DNA from: Mycoplasmatota bacterium
Lineage (GTDB): Bacteria > Bacillota_I > Bacilli_A > RF39 > UBA660
DNA length: 64,000 bases
Direction: 5' to 3'
Assembly: GCA_022771205.1 (NCBI GenBank)
Contig: JALFCF010000003.1
Coordinates: 64,269 to 128,268, forward strand
The notes under the pieces: generated by a model
Told to the model about the DNA's origin: nothing
The model's database searches: none
What the model saw: the letters and a program-made list of their open reading frames with translations, nothing else
Position numbers and translations under genes: made by a program
Shown here: piece by piece, positions 8,687-18,400 of the stretch
Position numbering within the stretch: position 1 is the stretch's first letter
Layout: each line of letters begins with the position of its first letter

Positions 8687-9619
8687 ATGAAAAAAAATAA
8701 AAAATATATAGGAAAAGATGGAATAGAATTTTTTATGTGTCCATTTACAGATATGTATATAATAGCTGGAGTACAAGGAAATGGAAATAAACTACATTTA
8801 GGAACCATGGCAAATGATATTAGAGGATTACAATCAGGAATAAGATATGACTATTATGCACCCTGCAAAATGAAATGTTTAAGAATATATCCAGAAAGTG
8901 GGCAGTCAATGTGGCAATCAGTGAATAAGACTAGATTATGCAACAATAATGATAGCTCATGATGATAGCTTAGATTGTTATGTAGGTCAAATAATAGAGC
9001 AAGGTAGTAAATGGGCCAACATGGGAACAAAAGGAAATGCAACAGGAGTTCATTGCCATATTCAAATATCCCAAAGTAAAGATGCAACTTGGAAGAAGAA
9101 TAGTTATGGCAATTATTGCTTCAATAATGAATATGATACAGATGCGTGCTATTTTGTCGATGATACCAATATCATTAATGGACTAAGAGGAAACTGGAAG
9201 AAAACAACAGATGTAAAATTAGAAACTCCTCCAATACCTACAGATAAAAAAGTCAATCAAATCTTATTTAAAGGCAGTAAAGTAAAATTTAATGGCGTTT
9301 TTAAAGTTGATATTATAAAAAGTCCAATTGCTAGTAATTTATTTGGTTGTACAAAAATAACAGGTTGTACATTCCAAGACTATAAGGCAGGAAGGGCTAA
9401 GGATTATCATTGGATACCAACTAAACCATTTATAGAATGTGATAAAAATGGAACAATTACCAAAGATCAAAAATTAATAGGTGGTACTAGTTATGTAAAA
9501 ACGATACTATATATACAGTAGAAGAAGTTGATAGTAAAACAAACTCTGCCAAACTAAATATAAATGGAAAAGCAGTTTGGGTATTTTCAAACTGCTTATA
9601 TGAAATCTCTAATTCATAA
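8687..9619 (+). pseudogene. M23-type endopeptidase with SH3-like tail, broken by two compensating frameshifts
   Basis: Three collinear frames form one protein. Frame A (from ATG 8687) gives KLHLGTMANDIRG, the H...D part of an M23 metalloprotease. Near 8925-8949 the sense continues in another frame as DYATIMIAHDDS and GVHCHIQIS, which supplies the H-x-H motif. Near 9497-9519 the sense returns to the first frame (TIYTVEEVD ... CLYEISNS) and ends at TAA 9619. One extra A in the A5 run at 9497-9501 would restore the second break (YVKNDTIYTV). The tail resembles a bacterial SH3 wall-binding domain. No signal peptide is seen. A holin-like gene follows, as in a phage lysis cassette. It may be a true pseudogene or an assembly error. 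Confidence 0.8.
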
Positions 9620-9641
9620 TAAATAAAAGTGGAGGTGTTTT

Positions 9642-9809
9642 ATGAAAAGTGTCTGGACAAATTTAAAACCATTTATAACTGTAATAATGACTTTTGCTTT
9701 AGTTGCTTTACTTTTTGTACCAATTACTATAAATAAAGAAGTATTGATGTTATTTAGCACATCTTATGGAGCAATGATTACCTATTTTTTTACAGAACAT
9801 AAAGAATAA
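9642..9809 (+). CDS. small holin-like two-helix membrane protein
   Basis: A 55-residue ORF too short for the track: it begins MKSVWTNLKPF, has two hydrophobic segments (about residues 10-29 and 35-50) and ends with a short charged tail (TEHKE). GGAGGTG precedes ATG 9642 by 6 nt. It sits directly after a peptidoglycan hydrolase gene and before a terminator, the usual place for a phage-type holin that would let the signal-less hydrolase reach the wall. Function is inferred from size, topology and position only. Confidence 0.6.
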   Translation: MKSVWTNLKPFITVIMTFALVALLFVPITINKEVLMLFSTSYGAMITYFFTEHKE

Positions 9810-9837
9810 AAGAACTCTTTATAAAAGTTCTTTTTCT
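9808..9837 (+). terminator. intrinsic terminator
   Basis: AAAGAACT and AGTTCTTT stem closing a 9-nt loop, followed by TTTTC; overlaps the holin-like stop. Confidence 0.75.
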
Positions 9838-9891
9838 TGATTTTTATAGTAATTTAGTTTATTATTAAATAGAAATAAATGAGGTGAGACT

Positions 9892-11550
9892 ATGACAGAA
9901 AAAGAACGTTTAGAATTAGCTGAATTACTTTTTCCAAATATAACAAAAACTAGAGAAGATTATGAAAAAATGTATCCTGAAAGAGATTTACCAGAAGGAG
10001 CAATGGTAACAAGATACGGTCCAAGCCCTACTGGAAGTGTTCATTTAGGAAATTTACTTAGTGCTTTTGCTGACATGGTTTATGCAAAACAGACAAATGG
10101 TAGTTTTTATTTAAGAATAGAAGATACAGACCAAAAAAGAATGATTGATGGTGGAATAGAAAATATTACAAGTGTATTACATGATTTTGATATTTTACCT
10201 AATGAAGGATATTCTTTTGATGGAAACTATGGACCATATCAACAAAGTAAAAGAACAGAAATCTATCAAACATACATAAAAGATTTAATTAAGCAAGGTT
10301 TAGCTTATCCATGTTTTATGACAGAAGAAGAACAAAATAATATCAAAGAAGAACAATCAATTAATAAAGTAAAAATTGGTATTTATGGAATGTATGCGGT
10401 AGATAGAGATTTGTCTTTAGAAGAGGTAAAAGAAAAACTAGCTAATGGTGAAGAATATGTAATAAGATTAAAATCTCCAGGTAATGCAAATAAACAAATT
10501 GAAGTAGTAGATTGTATAAAAGGAAAAATGAAATTTCCAGAACATGATATAGATACAGTATTATTAAAAAAAGATGGAACACCAACATACCATTTTGCTC
10601 ATGCTATAGATGATCATCTAATGCATACAACACATGTAATTCGTGGAGATGAATGGGTATCAAGTCTACCACTACACATTCAATTGTTTGAAGTGTTAGG
10701 ATTTAAGCCAGTAAAATATGCACATATTGCACCAATTACTATTAAAGACCAAGAAACAGGAAATATAAGAAAAATTAGTAAAAGAAAAGACCCATGGTTT
10801 GGAGTTAAATACTATGATGAAAACGGAATTCCAATAGAAGCTCTACATCTTTATCTAGCAACAATAACTAATACTAATTTTGAGGAATGGTATTTAAATA
10901 ATACTGATAAAGATATTTCTGAATTTGAATTCAGTTTTGATAAGCAAGCAATTGGAGGTACTTCATTTGATGAAGCTAAATTAGTGAATTTATGCAAGAC
11001 ATATTTCTCACGTAAAAGTGGAGAAGAAGTATATAATGAAACTTATTGTTGGGCTTTAAAACATGATGAAGAATATGCTAAATTATTAGAAGAAAACAAG
11101 GACTTTATGATTCAATTCTTTAACATTGAAAAAGATGGCCCTAGACCAAGAAAAGATATTGCTAAATATTCTGATGTAAAAGAAGAATTCTCATATGCTA
11201 TCGATTCAATCTTTAAAAAAGAAAATTATTCTAAATATGATGGAGATAAAACATATGATGTAGAATTAATAAAAGAATATGTTGAACAAATAGATCTATC
11301 AGTAACAAATGAAGAATGGTTTAATAAAACAAAAGAATTTGCAATAGAACATGGATATGCAGGAAGTCCTAAAGAATATAAGAAAGCACCAGAAGAATAT
11401 AAAGGACATGTTGGTGATATTTGTGAAGCTCTTCGTGTAATGATTACTGGTAGAACAAAATCTCCAGACTTATTCTCAATTATGAAAATATTAGGAAAAG
11501 ATAGAATTAATAATAGAATAGAACAATATAAAGAATATAGTAATCAATAG
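9892..11550 (+). CDS. gltX: glutamyl-tRNA synthetase
   Basis: A 552-residue class I aminoacyl-tRNA synthetase that charges tRNA-Glu (and possibly tRNA-Gln for later amidation) with glutamate. It shows the HIGH-type motif PSPTGSVHLGN (about residues 43-53), the family motif YLRIEDTD, and a KMSKS-type loop KISKRKDP (about 299-306). The protein is longer than the usual 470-500 residues. ATG 9892 follows GAGGTGAG. A hairpin and tRNA-Pro follow within 20 nt. GluRS identity is favoured over the closely related GlnRS by the RIEDTD loop and overall similarity to bacterial GltX; this was judged by eye. Confidence 0.92.
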   Translation: MTEKERLELAELLFPNITKTREDYEKMYPERDLPEGAMVTRYGPSPTGSVHLGNLLSAFADMVYAKQTNGSFYLRIEDTDQKRMIDGGIENITSVLHDFDILPNEGYSFDGNYGPYQQSKRTEIYQTYIKDLIKQGLAYPCFMTEEEQNNIKEEQSINKVKIGIYGMYAVDRDLSLEEVKEKLANGEEYVIRLKSPGNANKQIEVVDCIKGKMKFPEHDIDTVLLKKDGTPTYHFAHAIDDHLMHTTHVIRGDEWVSSLPLHIQLFEVLGFKPVKYAHIAPITIKDQETGNIRKISKRKDPWFGVKYYDENGIPIEALHLYLATITNTNFEEWYLNNTDKDISEFEFSFDKQAIGGTSFDEAKLVNLCKTYFSRKSGEEVYNETYCWALKHDEEYAKLLEENKDFMIQFFNIEKDGPRPRKDIAKYSDVKEEFSYAIDSIFKKENYSKYDGDKTYDVELIKEYVEQIDLSVTNEEWFNKTKEFAIEHGYAGSPKEYKKAPEEYKGHVGDICEALRVMITGRTKSPDLFSIMKILGKDRINNRIEQYKEYSNQ

Positions 11551-11568
11551 AAAGTGTCATACACTTTC
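11550..11568 (+). other. hairpin between gltX and tRNA-Pro
   Basis: GAAAGTGT-CAT-ACACTTTC is a perfect 8-bp stem starting at the gltX stop codon and ending 1 nt before the mature tRNA. It has no proper T-run, so it may be a processing or attenuation element rather than a full terminator. Confidence 0.5.
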
Positions 11569-11569
11569 T

Positions 11570-11646
11570 CGAGAAGTAGCTTAACTTGGTAGAGCGCTAC
11601 GTTCGGGGCGTAGAGGTTGCAAGTTCAAATCTTGTCTTCTCGACCA
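11570..11646 (+). tRNA. tRNA-Pro (CGG)
   Basis: Acceptor CGAGAAG/CTTCTCG, anticodon stem CTACG/CGTAG, loop TTCGGGG (anticodon CGG), T-arm GCAAG-TTCAAAT-CTTGT, encoded CCA. Confidence 0.95.
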
Positions 11647-11657
11647 TAAAAATAAAT

Positions 11658-11680
11658 AAGAGGGAGTCCCTCTTTTTTTA
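11658..11680 (+). terminator. intrinsic terminator after tRNA-Pro
   Basis: AGAGGG-AGT-CCCTCT stem followed by TTTTTTT. Confidence 0.88.
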
Positions 11681-11708
11681 TTATCTTTCATTTGATAAAA
11701 TAAAATAA

Positions 11709-12017
11709 AGGAGAAAAGAAAATAGATGTAATCATGCTTATATAGCTTATTATGCCGATGTTCCTATAGGTTTTATATCAATAACTAATAAAGATGAATC
11801 TGATCAAATTAGCTATGGAATAAGGCCAAAAAGTATAGGAGAACATTTAGGTGCATTATTATTGCAAGAATTTAGTGAGAAAATGTATGAAATATATCCA
11901 GAAATAGATAAATTAACATTAGTTATTAGTGAAGTAAATGAACATAGCCAAGATGCAGCAACCTTGGCAGGATATACTCAAGAAAATAATACAAGATATA
12001 CACAAAGAAGAATATAA
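11709..12017 (+). pseudogene. GNAT acetyltransferase-like remnant lacking a 5' end
   Basis: An open frame of about 100 codons ending at TAA 12015-12017. It has no ATG, GTG or TTG at its beginning although AAAGGAG lies just upstream. The translation (IAYYADVPIGFISI, then a stretch ending AATLAGYTQENNTRYTQRRI) has the beta-strand/helix pattern and the late G-[FY] motif of GNAT N-acetyltransferases. The N-terminal strand-helix unit is missing. It lies in a cluster of decayed genes around the VirD4-like gene and is probably a non-functional fragment. Confidence 0.55.
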
Positions 12018-12020
12018 GAA

Positions 12021-12046
12021 AAACACATCATCTGATGTGTTTTTTA
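12021..12046 (+). terminator. terminator shared by convergent genes
   Basis: AACACATCA-TC-TGATGTGTT perfect stem with T-run on the plus strand and A-run upstream. It sits between a plus-strand remnant and the 3' end of the minus-strand AraC gene, so it could serve both directions. Confidence 0.8.
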
Positions 12047-12508
12047 TTTAAATATAGATAAACTTTTAGATAAAACTTTTTTTCTATTGTTTTTATAATA
12101 AGTAATAGACTCGTAAAAACTATTAAGTTTAGCTAAACTATTTTGAATAGTAATAATTTCTTCTTCTGAAACATTAATAGAGCGCATTGTAAAATCACGA
12201 TAAATAGAAGGACTAACTCCCATATTTTTTCGAAATATTTCAGAATAATATTCTAAAGAAACAAATCCATGATTTAGTCCAACAGATAAAATAGATAAAT
12301 TATGTTCTCTTAAGTCTTTTAATGAATAAAAAATACGTAGACGATTAATATATTCAGTAATAGTACAATGTATTTCTTTTTTAAATAATCTCATAATATA
12401 ATCTTTATTAAAATAAAAACGTTCACTTAATTCATCCATAGATATTTTTCTATTAATATTTTGATCAATAAAATCTAAAATATCACAGACTAAATCATTA
12501 GAAAACAT
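12044..12508 (-). CDS. AraC-family DNA-binding regulator without effector domain
   Basis: A 154-residue protein made almost entirely of the tandem helix-turn-helix domain of AraC/XylS regulators. The first HTH is near residues 20-55 (MDELSERFYFNKDYIMRLFKKE). The second has the conserved pattern LSILSVGLNHGFVSLEYYSEIFRKNMGVSPSIYR. No sensor domain precedes it; about 45 extra residues follow the HTH region. It is divergent from the VirD4-like gene, about 90 nt away, which it may regulate. The ligand, if any, is unknown. Confidence 0.85.
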   Translation of the reverse strand: MFSNDLVCDILDFIDQNINRKISMDELSERFYFNKDYIMRLFKKEIHCTITEYINRLRIFYSLKDLREHNLSILSVGLNHGFVSLEYYSEIFRKNMGVSPSIYRDFTMRSINVSEEEIITIQNSLAKLNSFYESITYYKNNRKKVLSKSLSIFK

Positions 12509-12601
12509 ATCATCACCAAGTTCATTATACTACAAAAAGTCGTTATTGTTTAAATAAATATTAAAAATATATGATTAACTATAAGTGAAAGGAGAGATAA
12601 T

Positions 12602-13936
12602 ATGCAATATGCAAGATGGGCAACCAAAGAAGAAATAAAAGAAAGATTATTACCAATAAATTTAAAGGAAGGAGTAAAAGAAGTAGGTATTCCACTAATG
12701 TATGAAGGTGATACTATGTATGTAGATAAATATAGAGCTCATACATTACTAATTGGAGCAACGGGTTCTGGTAAAACACAAACAACTATATTACCAATAA
12801 TAAATTTAGCTATGAAAGCAAATGAATCACTTTTTGTAATAGATCCAAAAAGTGAAATGTATAAAAGAACAGCTAATCAATTAGAAAAAGAAGGATATAA
12901 AGTAACAGTTATTGATTTTGAAAATACCACTCTAGGTAACAACTGGAATCCATTATCTTTAGCATACCAAGTATATAAAGAAGGAAATAAAGATAAAGCT
13001 CAAGATATGGTAGAAGAAATTGGGTACTACTTATTTAGTGAAGAAACAAATAAACCAACAGATCCATTCTGGTTAAACGCAACAACTGATTATTTTACAG
13101 GATTAACATTATATTTATTTGAAAACTATGAAGAAAATCAAATTAATTTAAGTAATGTTGTAATGTTATCAAATGAAATATCAGGAGAAAATTCTCTAGA
13201 ATTTTTAGAAAAGTTAGATATACATTCAACAATCTACTTAAATTTAGTAACAACATTAAAGGCACCAGCTGAAACTAAAGGAAGTATTCTATCAGTATTC
13301 CAACAAAGTATAAAACCATATGTTTCTAGAGAAAATTTATCAAATCTGTTATCAACAACAGACACAAGTTATGAAGATTTATTATCAACTAAATCAGCAA
13401 TATTTATAGTAACAGAATCATCAACTATTGCTAAAAGATTAACACCACTATATATTAGTCAATTATTAGAAAGTAAAGACTTATACAACAATAATAAACC
13501 ATTAAATATGTTACTAGATGAGTTTGGCAATATGTTAAAACTTAAAAACTTTACTACATTATTATCACGTGCTAGAGGATTAAATGTAGAAATAACTATG
13601 GTTATTCAAAACTATATGCAACTAGTTAATGTATATGGTAAAGAACAAACAGAAATGTTAAAGCTTTGTTTTGCTAATATTTTATACTTACTATCAAACG
13701 ATATTTATTCATTAGAAGAAATATCTAAAATGTGTGGAGAAGTATCAAAAGATGTTCCTTTAATTACAGTAGAAGAGTTAAAAACAATGAAACAATTCGA
13801 AGCTATTGTACTAACTCCAAGAGTATATCCATATAAAACAAAACTAATACCAAGCTATAAAATAGATTGGGGATACGAAACAGAAGAAAAAGACATACCA
13901 AAAAGAACTATCCAAAAAATATCATATATAAATTAA
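12602..13936 (+). CDS. VirD4/TraG-like ATPase (soluble, solitary)
   Basis: A 444-residue P-loop ATPase of the type IV coupling-protein family. It has YARWATKEEI at the N-terminus (a family marker upstream of the NTPase core), Walker A GATGSGKT (about residues 57-64), and Walker B LNMLLDEFGN (about 301-310) followed by the LLSRARGLN / QNYMQL stretch. Full-length coupling proteins carry an N-terminal membrane anchor; here it is absent. No relaxase, VirB4 or other conjugation gene is nearby. It may be the last remnant of an integrative element or a domesticated DNA-pumping ATPase. GAAAGGAGAG precedes the ATG. Confidence 0.88.
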   Translation: MQYARWATKEEIKERLLPINLKEGVKEVGIPLMYEGDTMYVDKYRAHTLLIGATGSGKTQTTILPIINLAMKANESLFVIDPKSEMYKRTANQLEKEGYKVTVIDFENTTLGNNWNPLSLAYQVYKEGNKDKAQDMVEEIGYYLFSEETNKPTDPFWLNATTDYFTGLTLYLFENYEENQINLSNVVMLSNEISGENSLEFLEKLDIHSTIYLNLVTTLKAPAETKGSILSVFQQSIKPYVSRENLSNLLSTTDTSYEDLLSTKSAIFIVTESSTIAKRLTPLYISQLLESKDLYNNNKPLNMLLDEFGNMLKLKNFTTLLSRARGLNVEITMVIQNYMQLVNVYGKEQTEMLKLCFANILYLLSNDIYSLEEISKMCGEVSKDVPLITVEELKTMKQFEAIVLTPRVYPYKTKLIPSYKIDWGYETEEKDIPKRTIQKISYIN

Positions 13937-13951
13937 TAGGAGAGAAAAATA

Positions 13952-14384
13952 GTGAACGAGATTGAAATAAAAGTGAAAGTTAATAATAAAGAAGAACTAA
14001 TAAAAAATTGCAAGAAAAGGGTTGCGTTTTTTCAAAAGAAAAACATCAAATTGATACTATATTTTTAGATAAAACTGCTAAATATTTTATTATTACACAA
14101 GGAATGATTGTCTTAAGAATAAGAACAGACAATAATGAAAATTTCATAACCTTAAAGCAAAGAAAAGAATAGAAACCAAGTATAAAGAGTTTAATATCTG
14201 TATTGATGAAGTAAAAGAATTAGGAAGTTTTATTGAAATAGAAGTTTTAACAGAAAAAGAAGTGAAGGCTTCTATCTATGAAAAAGAAATGATTAATTTA
14301 TGTAAAGAATTAAAGATTGATACAACAGCAAGAGTAAATTCTCATTATGATACCATGATATATGAATTAAAGAGTAAGGAATAA
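13952..14384 (+). pseudogene. CYTH-domain protein broken by two single-base losses
   Basis: Three collinear frames make one CYTH protein (adenylate cyclase class IV / thiamine triphosphatase fold). Frame 1 from GTG 13952 encodes NEIEIKVKV, the signature E-x-E-x-K motif. Frame 2 continues LQEKGCVFSKEKHQID and IVLRIRTD, ending at TAG 14170. Frame 3 gives KYKEFNICIDEVKELGSFIEIEV, another typical CYTH stretch, ending at TAA 14384. One extra A in the A6 run at 14002-14007 (IKKLQE) and one extra A at 14168 (RKEIETKYKEF) give a single uninterrupted ORF. It starts 16 nt after the VirD4-like gene with GGAGAG. Confidence 0.8.
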
Positions 14385-14386
14385 AA

Positions 14387-14426
14387 AAAGAAATAATATT
14401 AAAATTATTTCTTTTTCTTTTTTTTA
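14387..14426 (+). terminator. intrinsic terminator
   Basis: AAAGAAATAAT / ATTATTTCTTT 11-bp stem followed by T-rich sequence. Confidence 0.8.
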
Positions 14427-14500
14427 AATAGAGTTCTATGCTTAGTTAAGTTTATAATAAAGCCTTATACTTTTAATTTCAATGGAAATTCAATTTTTTA

Positions 14501-15238
14501 TTAATAGATGAGTTTTCCATGAACGACTGTTCTGTCATCGTTTCCTGAACAAGTAGATAAGGTTATAATTTTATCTTGGTTAGTGACAGTACAAGGAAAG
14601 GAATATTTACTTCTGCTTTGTAAAATAGTAAGAAACTTTTCATATTCTTTATTAGTAGAAAAACTAGTTTTTAAATAATAAGTTTCTTTTTGAATAGTAT
14701 AAACACTAAACACTTCAAAAACATAGATTTTGTTTTCTGTATATAAATAGATATAATGAGTATCTTCATGGTAATAACTATCTTCTAACAATTCTTTTAA
14801 ACTACCAAACATAGTTCCTGTTAATCGATTATGCCCATAAATAATTGTATTTTTATCAAGAAAGTTAGGACTATTTCGATAATCCATAAATACCCATCCG
14901 GCATTATTTTCTTCTTTATCAAATGAGTGGTTCAAATAGTATTTATTATCACTTGTTTGAACAACAGGATAAGAGATTTTGCTTCCATCCACAACAAGAT
15001 ATGAAACAGTATCCGCATTTAGCTGTTTTAATCTTGAAAAATCAATATTCATAAATTTATATTTGTCCTCATAAATATCATTAGGATTAATATATTGTTC
15101 TACATCTTCCAAAAGTTCTTCATTATGTTTTTCATTATTGTAACGGGTCCATAAAAAGAATAATGTATAAACATTAAGACCTATAATTAAAAAAACAATA
15201 ATATAAAAAAATTTATGTTTATTTTTTTTCCTTTTCAT
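14501..15238 (-). CDS. class B sortase
   Basis: A 245-residue membrane-anchored cysteine transpeptidase. A basic start and one N-terminal helix (about residues 12-32) precede the sortase barrel. The catalytic residues are visible: His in IIYGHNR, Cys in TLSTC near the end, and Arg in DDRTVVHG. The YPVVQ and N-terminal helical extension are typical of SrtB-type enzymes. I moved the start from GTG 15253 to ATG 15238. It is divergent from a large surface protein whose NPETS signal fits SrtB-like specificity, so attaching that protein to the wall is its likely job. Confidence 0.92.
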   Translation of the reverse strand: MKRKKNKHKFFYIIVFLIIGLNVYTLFFLWTRYNNEKHNEELLEDVEQYINPNDIYEDKYKFMNIDFSRLKQLNADTVSYLVVDGSKISYPVVQTSDNKYYLNHSFDKEENNAGWVFMDYRNSPNFLDKNTIIYGHNRLTGTMFGSLKELLEDSYYHEDTHYIYLYTENKIYVFEVFSVYTIQKETYYLKTSFSTNKEYEKFLTILQSRSKYSFPCTVTNQDKIITLSTCSGNDDRTVVHGKLIY

Positions 15239-15344
15239 AACATAAGCACCCACACTTATTATATTAAAAAAACTAATTTTGGCAAGATATAATTTCGAAA
15301 TTAATTAAAGTTAAAGAAAAAAATAATAGAAACTTAAAATCTTA

Positions 15345-15373
15345 TTGACTTTTTGCAACAAAACCACTAGGAT
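15345..15373 (+). promoter_or_regulatory. probable promoter of the surface protein gene
   Basis: TTGACT, 17-bp spacer, TAGGAT, ending about 30 nt before ATG 15404. A GATAAT overlaps the -10 box but would give a 20-bp spacer. Confidence 0.6.
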
Positions 15374-15403
15374 AATAAGTATTCTTAAAGAAAGGAAGAG
15401 TTT

Positions 15404-18400
15404 ATGAAAGCAGTCAAGCTAAAAAGAAGGCTTAAAGGATTTGCCAAAAAAGCAAGTTATCTAGCTTTAGCGACAGTTACATTTTTTACTCAGTTTAATT
15501 TACCTCTTTTTATTAGTGCTTTATCATCAGATGTTCATTATGATATCAGTAGTGTAGCAGACCCTGATACGCAACACATTGAAAATGATTATACTGGTGA
15601 TCCACAAGATGATGGTAAAATATGGACTGATAAAACAGTAACACATATTGATGAAGACTTATTTGACATAACTCTATCAGCAGTTGGACAGTCTTTCGAA
15701 ACGAAATCAGTTGTTAGCGATGCTAAGAGCGTAGATGTAGTTTTCGTATTGGACATTTCAGGCAGTATGGAAGATAATGGGCGATATATCAGTATGACTA
15801 GTGCAGTTAATCAAGCAATTGGTACAATCATGAAAGCTAATGCAAAGAATAGAATAGGGATTGTAACTTTTAGTGGCGATAGCTCTACACTATTACCGCT
15901 AGACTCTTATCATACTACCGATAATAGTACAAACTATCTAAAACACGGAACAAAAGGTATGTATTTTAAAACTCCATATATTGCAACATCAGATGTCATA
16001 AGAGATAGCAATAATCAAAGAGAAAATGGTAATGTTGAAGTGGTTGGAGGTACCTATACACAAAAAGGTATGGATGCTGCTAAAGACATGCTAGAAGGAA
16101 CAAGCGATACAAAAGATAGAGTTCCTGTCGTTATTCTTTTATCAGACGGGATACCAACTTATGCAACTTCTAAATATGATAATGTTGGAAGTTCAGAATA
16201 TAATTTAGGAAATGGCCAAACAAATTCCTATACTGGAGATACTGGTTATTATACAATCTTAACTGGTATGGATAGTAAAGAAAAAATCGAAGCACACTAT
16301 AATACTGAAAGCAAGTATTATACTATTGGATTGGATATAGTAAATAACTTTGGCAAAGTTGTTTTAAATCCAACTAGAGATAACATTAATCAATTAAGTA
16401 ACAAAGGAAAAGAAGGAGATTTAAAAAATAAGTTAATGTTTTCTCCATATGATTACAATTATACAAATAAAGGTTATGCAGGTAATATGACAGGAGAAGA
16501 ATTAAATTCTATTTTAGAAGAAATCACTTCTGATATTATTTCAGGTACTTCATCTCCATTAGGTTCTAGTGATAATAGGACTATGATATTTACTGATACT
16601 CTTGGAAAAGGGGTGGAGGTAAAAGAAGCACCTAAAGTATTATTTGATGGCAAAGAATATGTTTCAACATCTACAAACAAAACTGAAAATTATACAGAAT
16701 ATGTTTATAATTATGCAGTAATAAATAGTAGTAATGAAGAAGCTAATTTAAGTGACTTACGTGTAAGAGTACATAATAATAATGGAAAACAAACTATTGA
16801 ATTCCAAATACCTAAAACACTATTCCCATTCTTAAATAGAGATAAAAATAATCCAGAAACTAGTGTAAATCCAATTCGTTTAATAACTAGAGTGGGATTA
16901 AGTGATGAAGCAGTGAAAATTGCTAGAACAGGAGATGTATTCTACACAAATGATTTAACAGATGAAGCACGTGTTACGTTCTCACCTGCAAGAGATAATC
17001 CATATTATTATGAAGATGTTGTTTACAATGATGATGGAACAGTAGCAAGTTCAACTCCAAAATATGATAATAAATCACTAGAAAAGAGTGAAAATTTAAC
17101 AGGAACAAGTAATACATATTACAGTACAAACTTCAATCATGAAACAGGAGTTGTAACAACAAAACTTGGTAATAATGGAAAAATGGTATTAATAGATCCA
17201 CAAGAGACTACAGAAAAAACAGTTTATAAAGATTGGCAAGATGGAGATAATCAAGATGGATTAAGAACTCCTATTGAAGTTGAATTATACGCAAATGGAG
17301 CTGCAACAGGTAAGAAAGCAACATTAACAGAAGAAAATGATTGGCAATATACTTTTGAAAATTTGAAGAAGTATACTAACAATCAAGAGATTGTTTATAC
17401 AGTAAGAGAGTTAACTCATATAGATGGTTATGAAACAACATACAGTGAAGATCATCTTACTATTATTAATAAGCATGAAGTGGAAACTATTAATAAAACC
17501 GTAACGAAAATATGGCAAGATAATAATAATCAAGATGGAATTCGTCCTACATCTGTAAGTGTTCAATTATATGCAAATGGTACACCAGAAGGAACACCAG
17601 TTACTTTAAGTGAACGTAATAACTGGCAATATACTTTTGAAAATTTAGATAAAAATGCTAATGGAAAACCAATTTCTTATACTGTAGAAGAAATCAGTAA
17701 CATAGAAGGCTATACTAGTGAAGTAGCTACTACTCAATCAGGAAATTTCAAAATTACAAATACTCATACAACAGAAAAGATTGCCAAGACAGCAATCAAA
17801 AAATGGGATGATAGAAATGATCAAGATGGAATTCGCCCAAGAAGTATTGAAGTTGAGTTATATGCAAATGGAAAAGCAACCGGTAAAAAAGCAACGTTGA
17901 GTACTAATAATAACTGGAGATATACATTCTCAAACCTAGAAAGAAATGATAATGGAAAAGCGATTGAATATTCAATAGTCGAATTAACTGATGTTTCAGG
18001 TTATACTTCATCTTATGAAGACGGCGATATGATGACAATTATAAACAAGCATACTCCAGAAGTTACACAAATAAATGTTGAAAAAAAATGGGATGATAAA
18101 AACAATCAAGATGGAATTCGCCCAAGCCAAATAACAATTACATTACTTGCAAATGGTGAAACCAAAGCTACAAGAGTAATAACAGCTAAAGATAATTGGA
18201 AAACTTCATTTACGAATCTTCCAAAAAATGCTTCAGGCAAAGAAATAAAGTATACGGTTACAGAAAATCCAATTGAAGGTTATACTCTTTCTTCAACTGT
18301 TAAACACGATAATACTATCACATTGACAAATTCTTATACACCAGAAGTAACTTCAAAAACAGTTACTAAAGAGTGGAAAGACAATAACAATCAAGATGGT

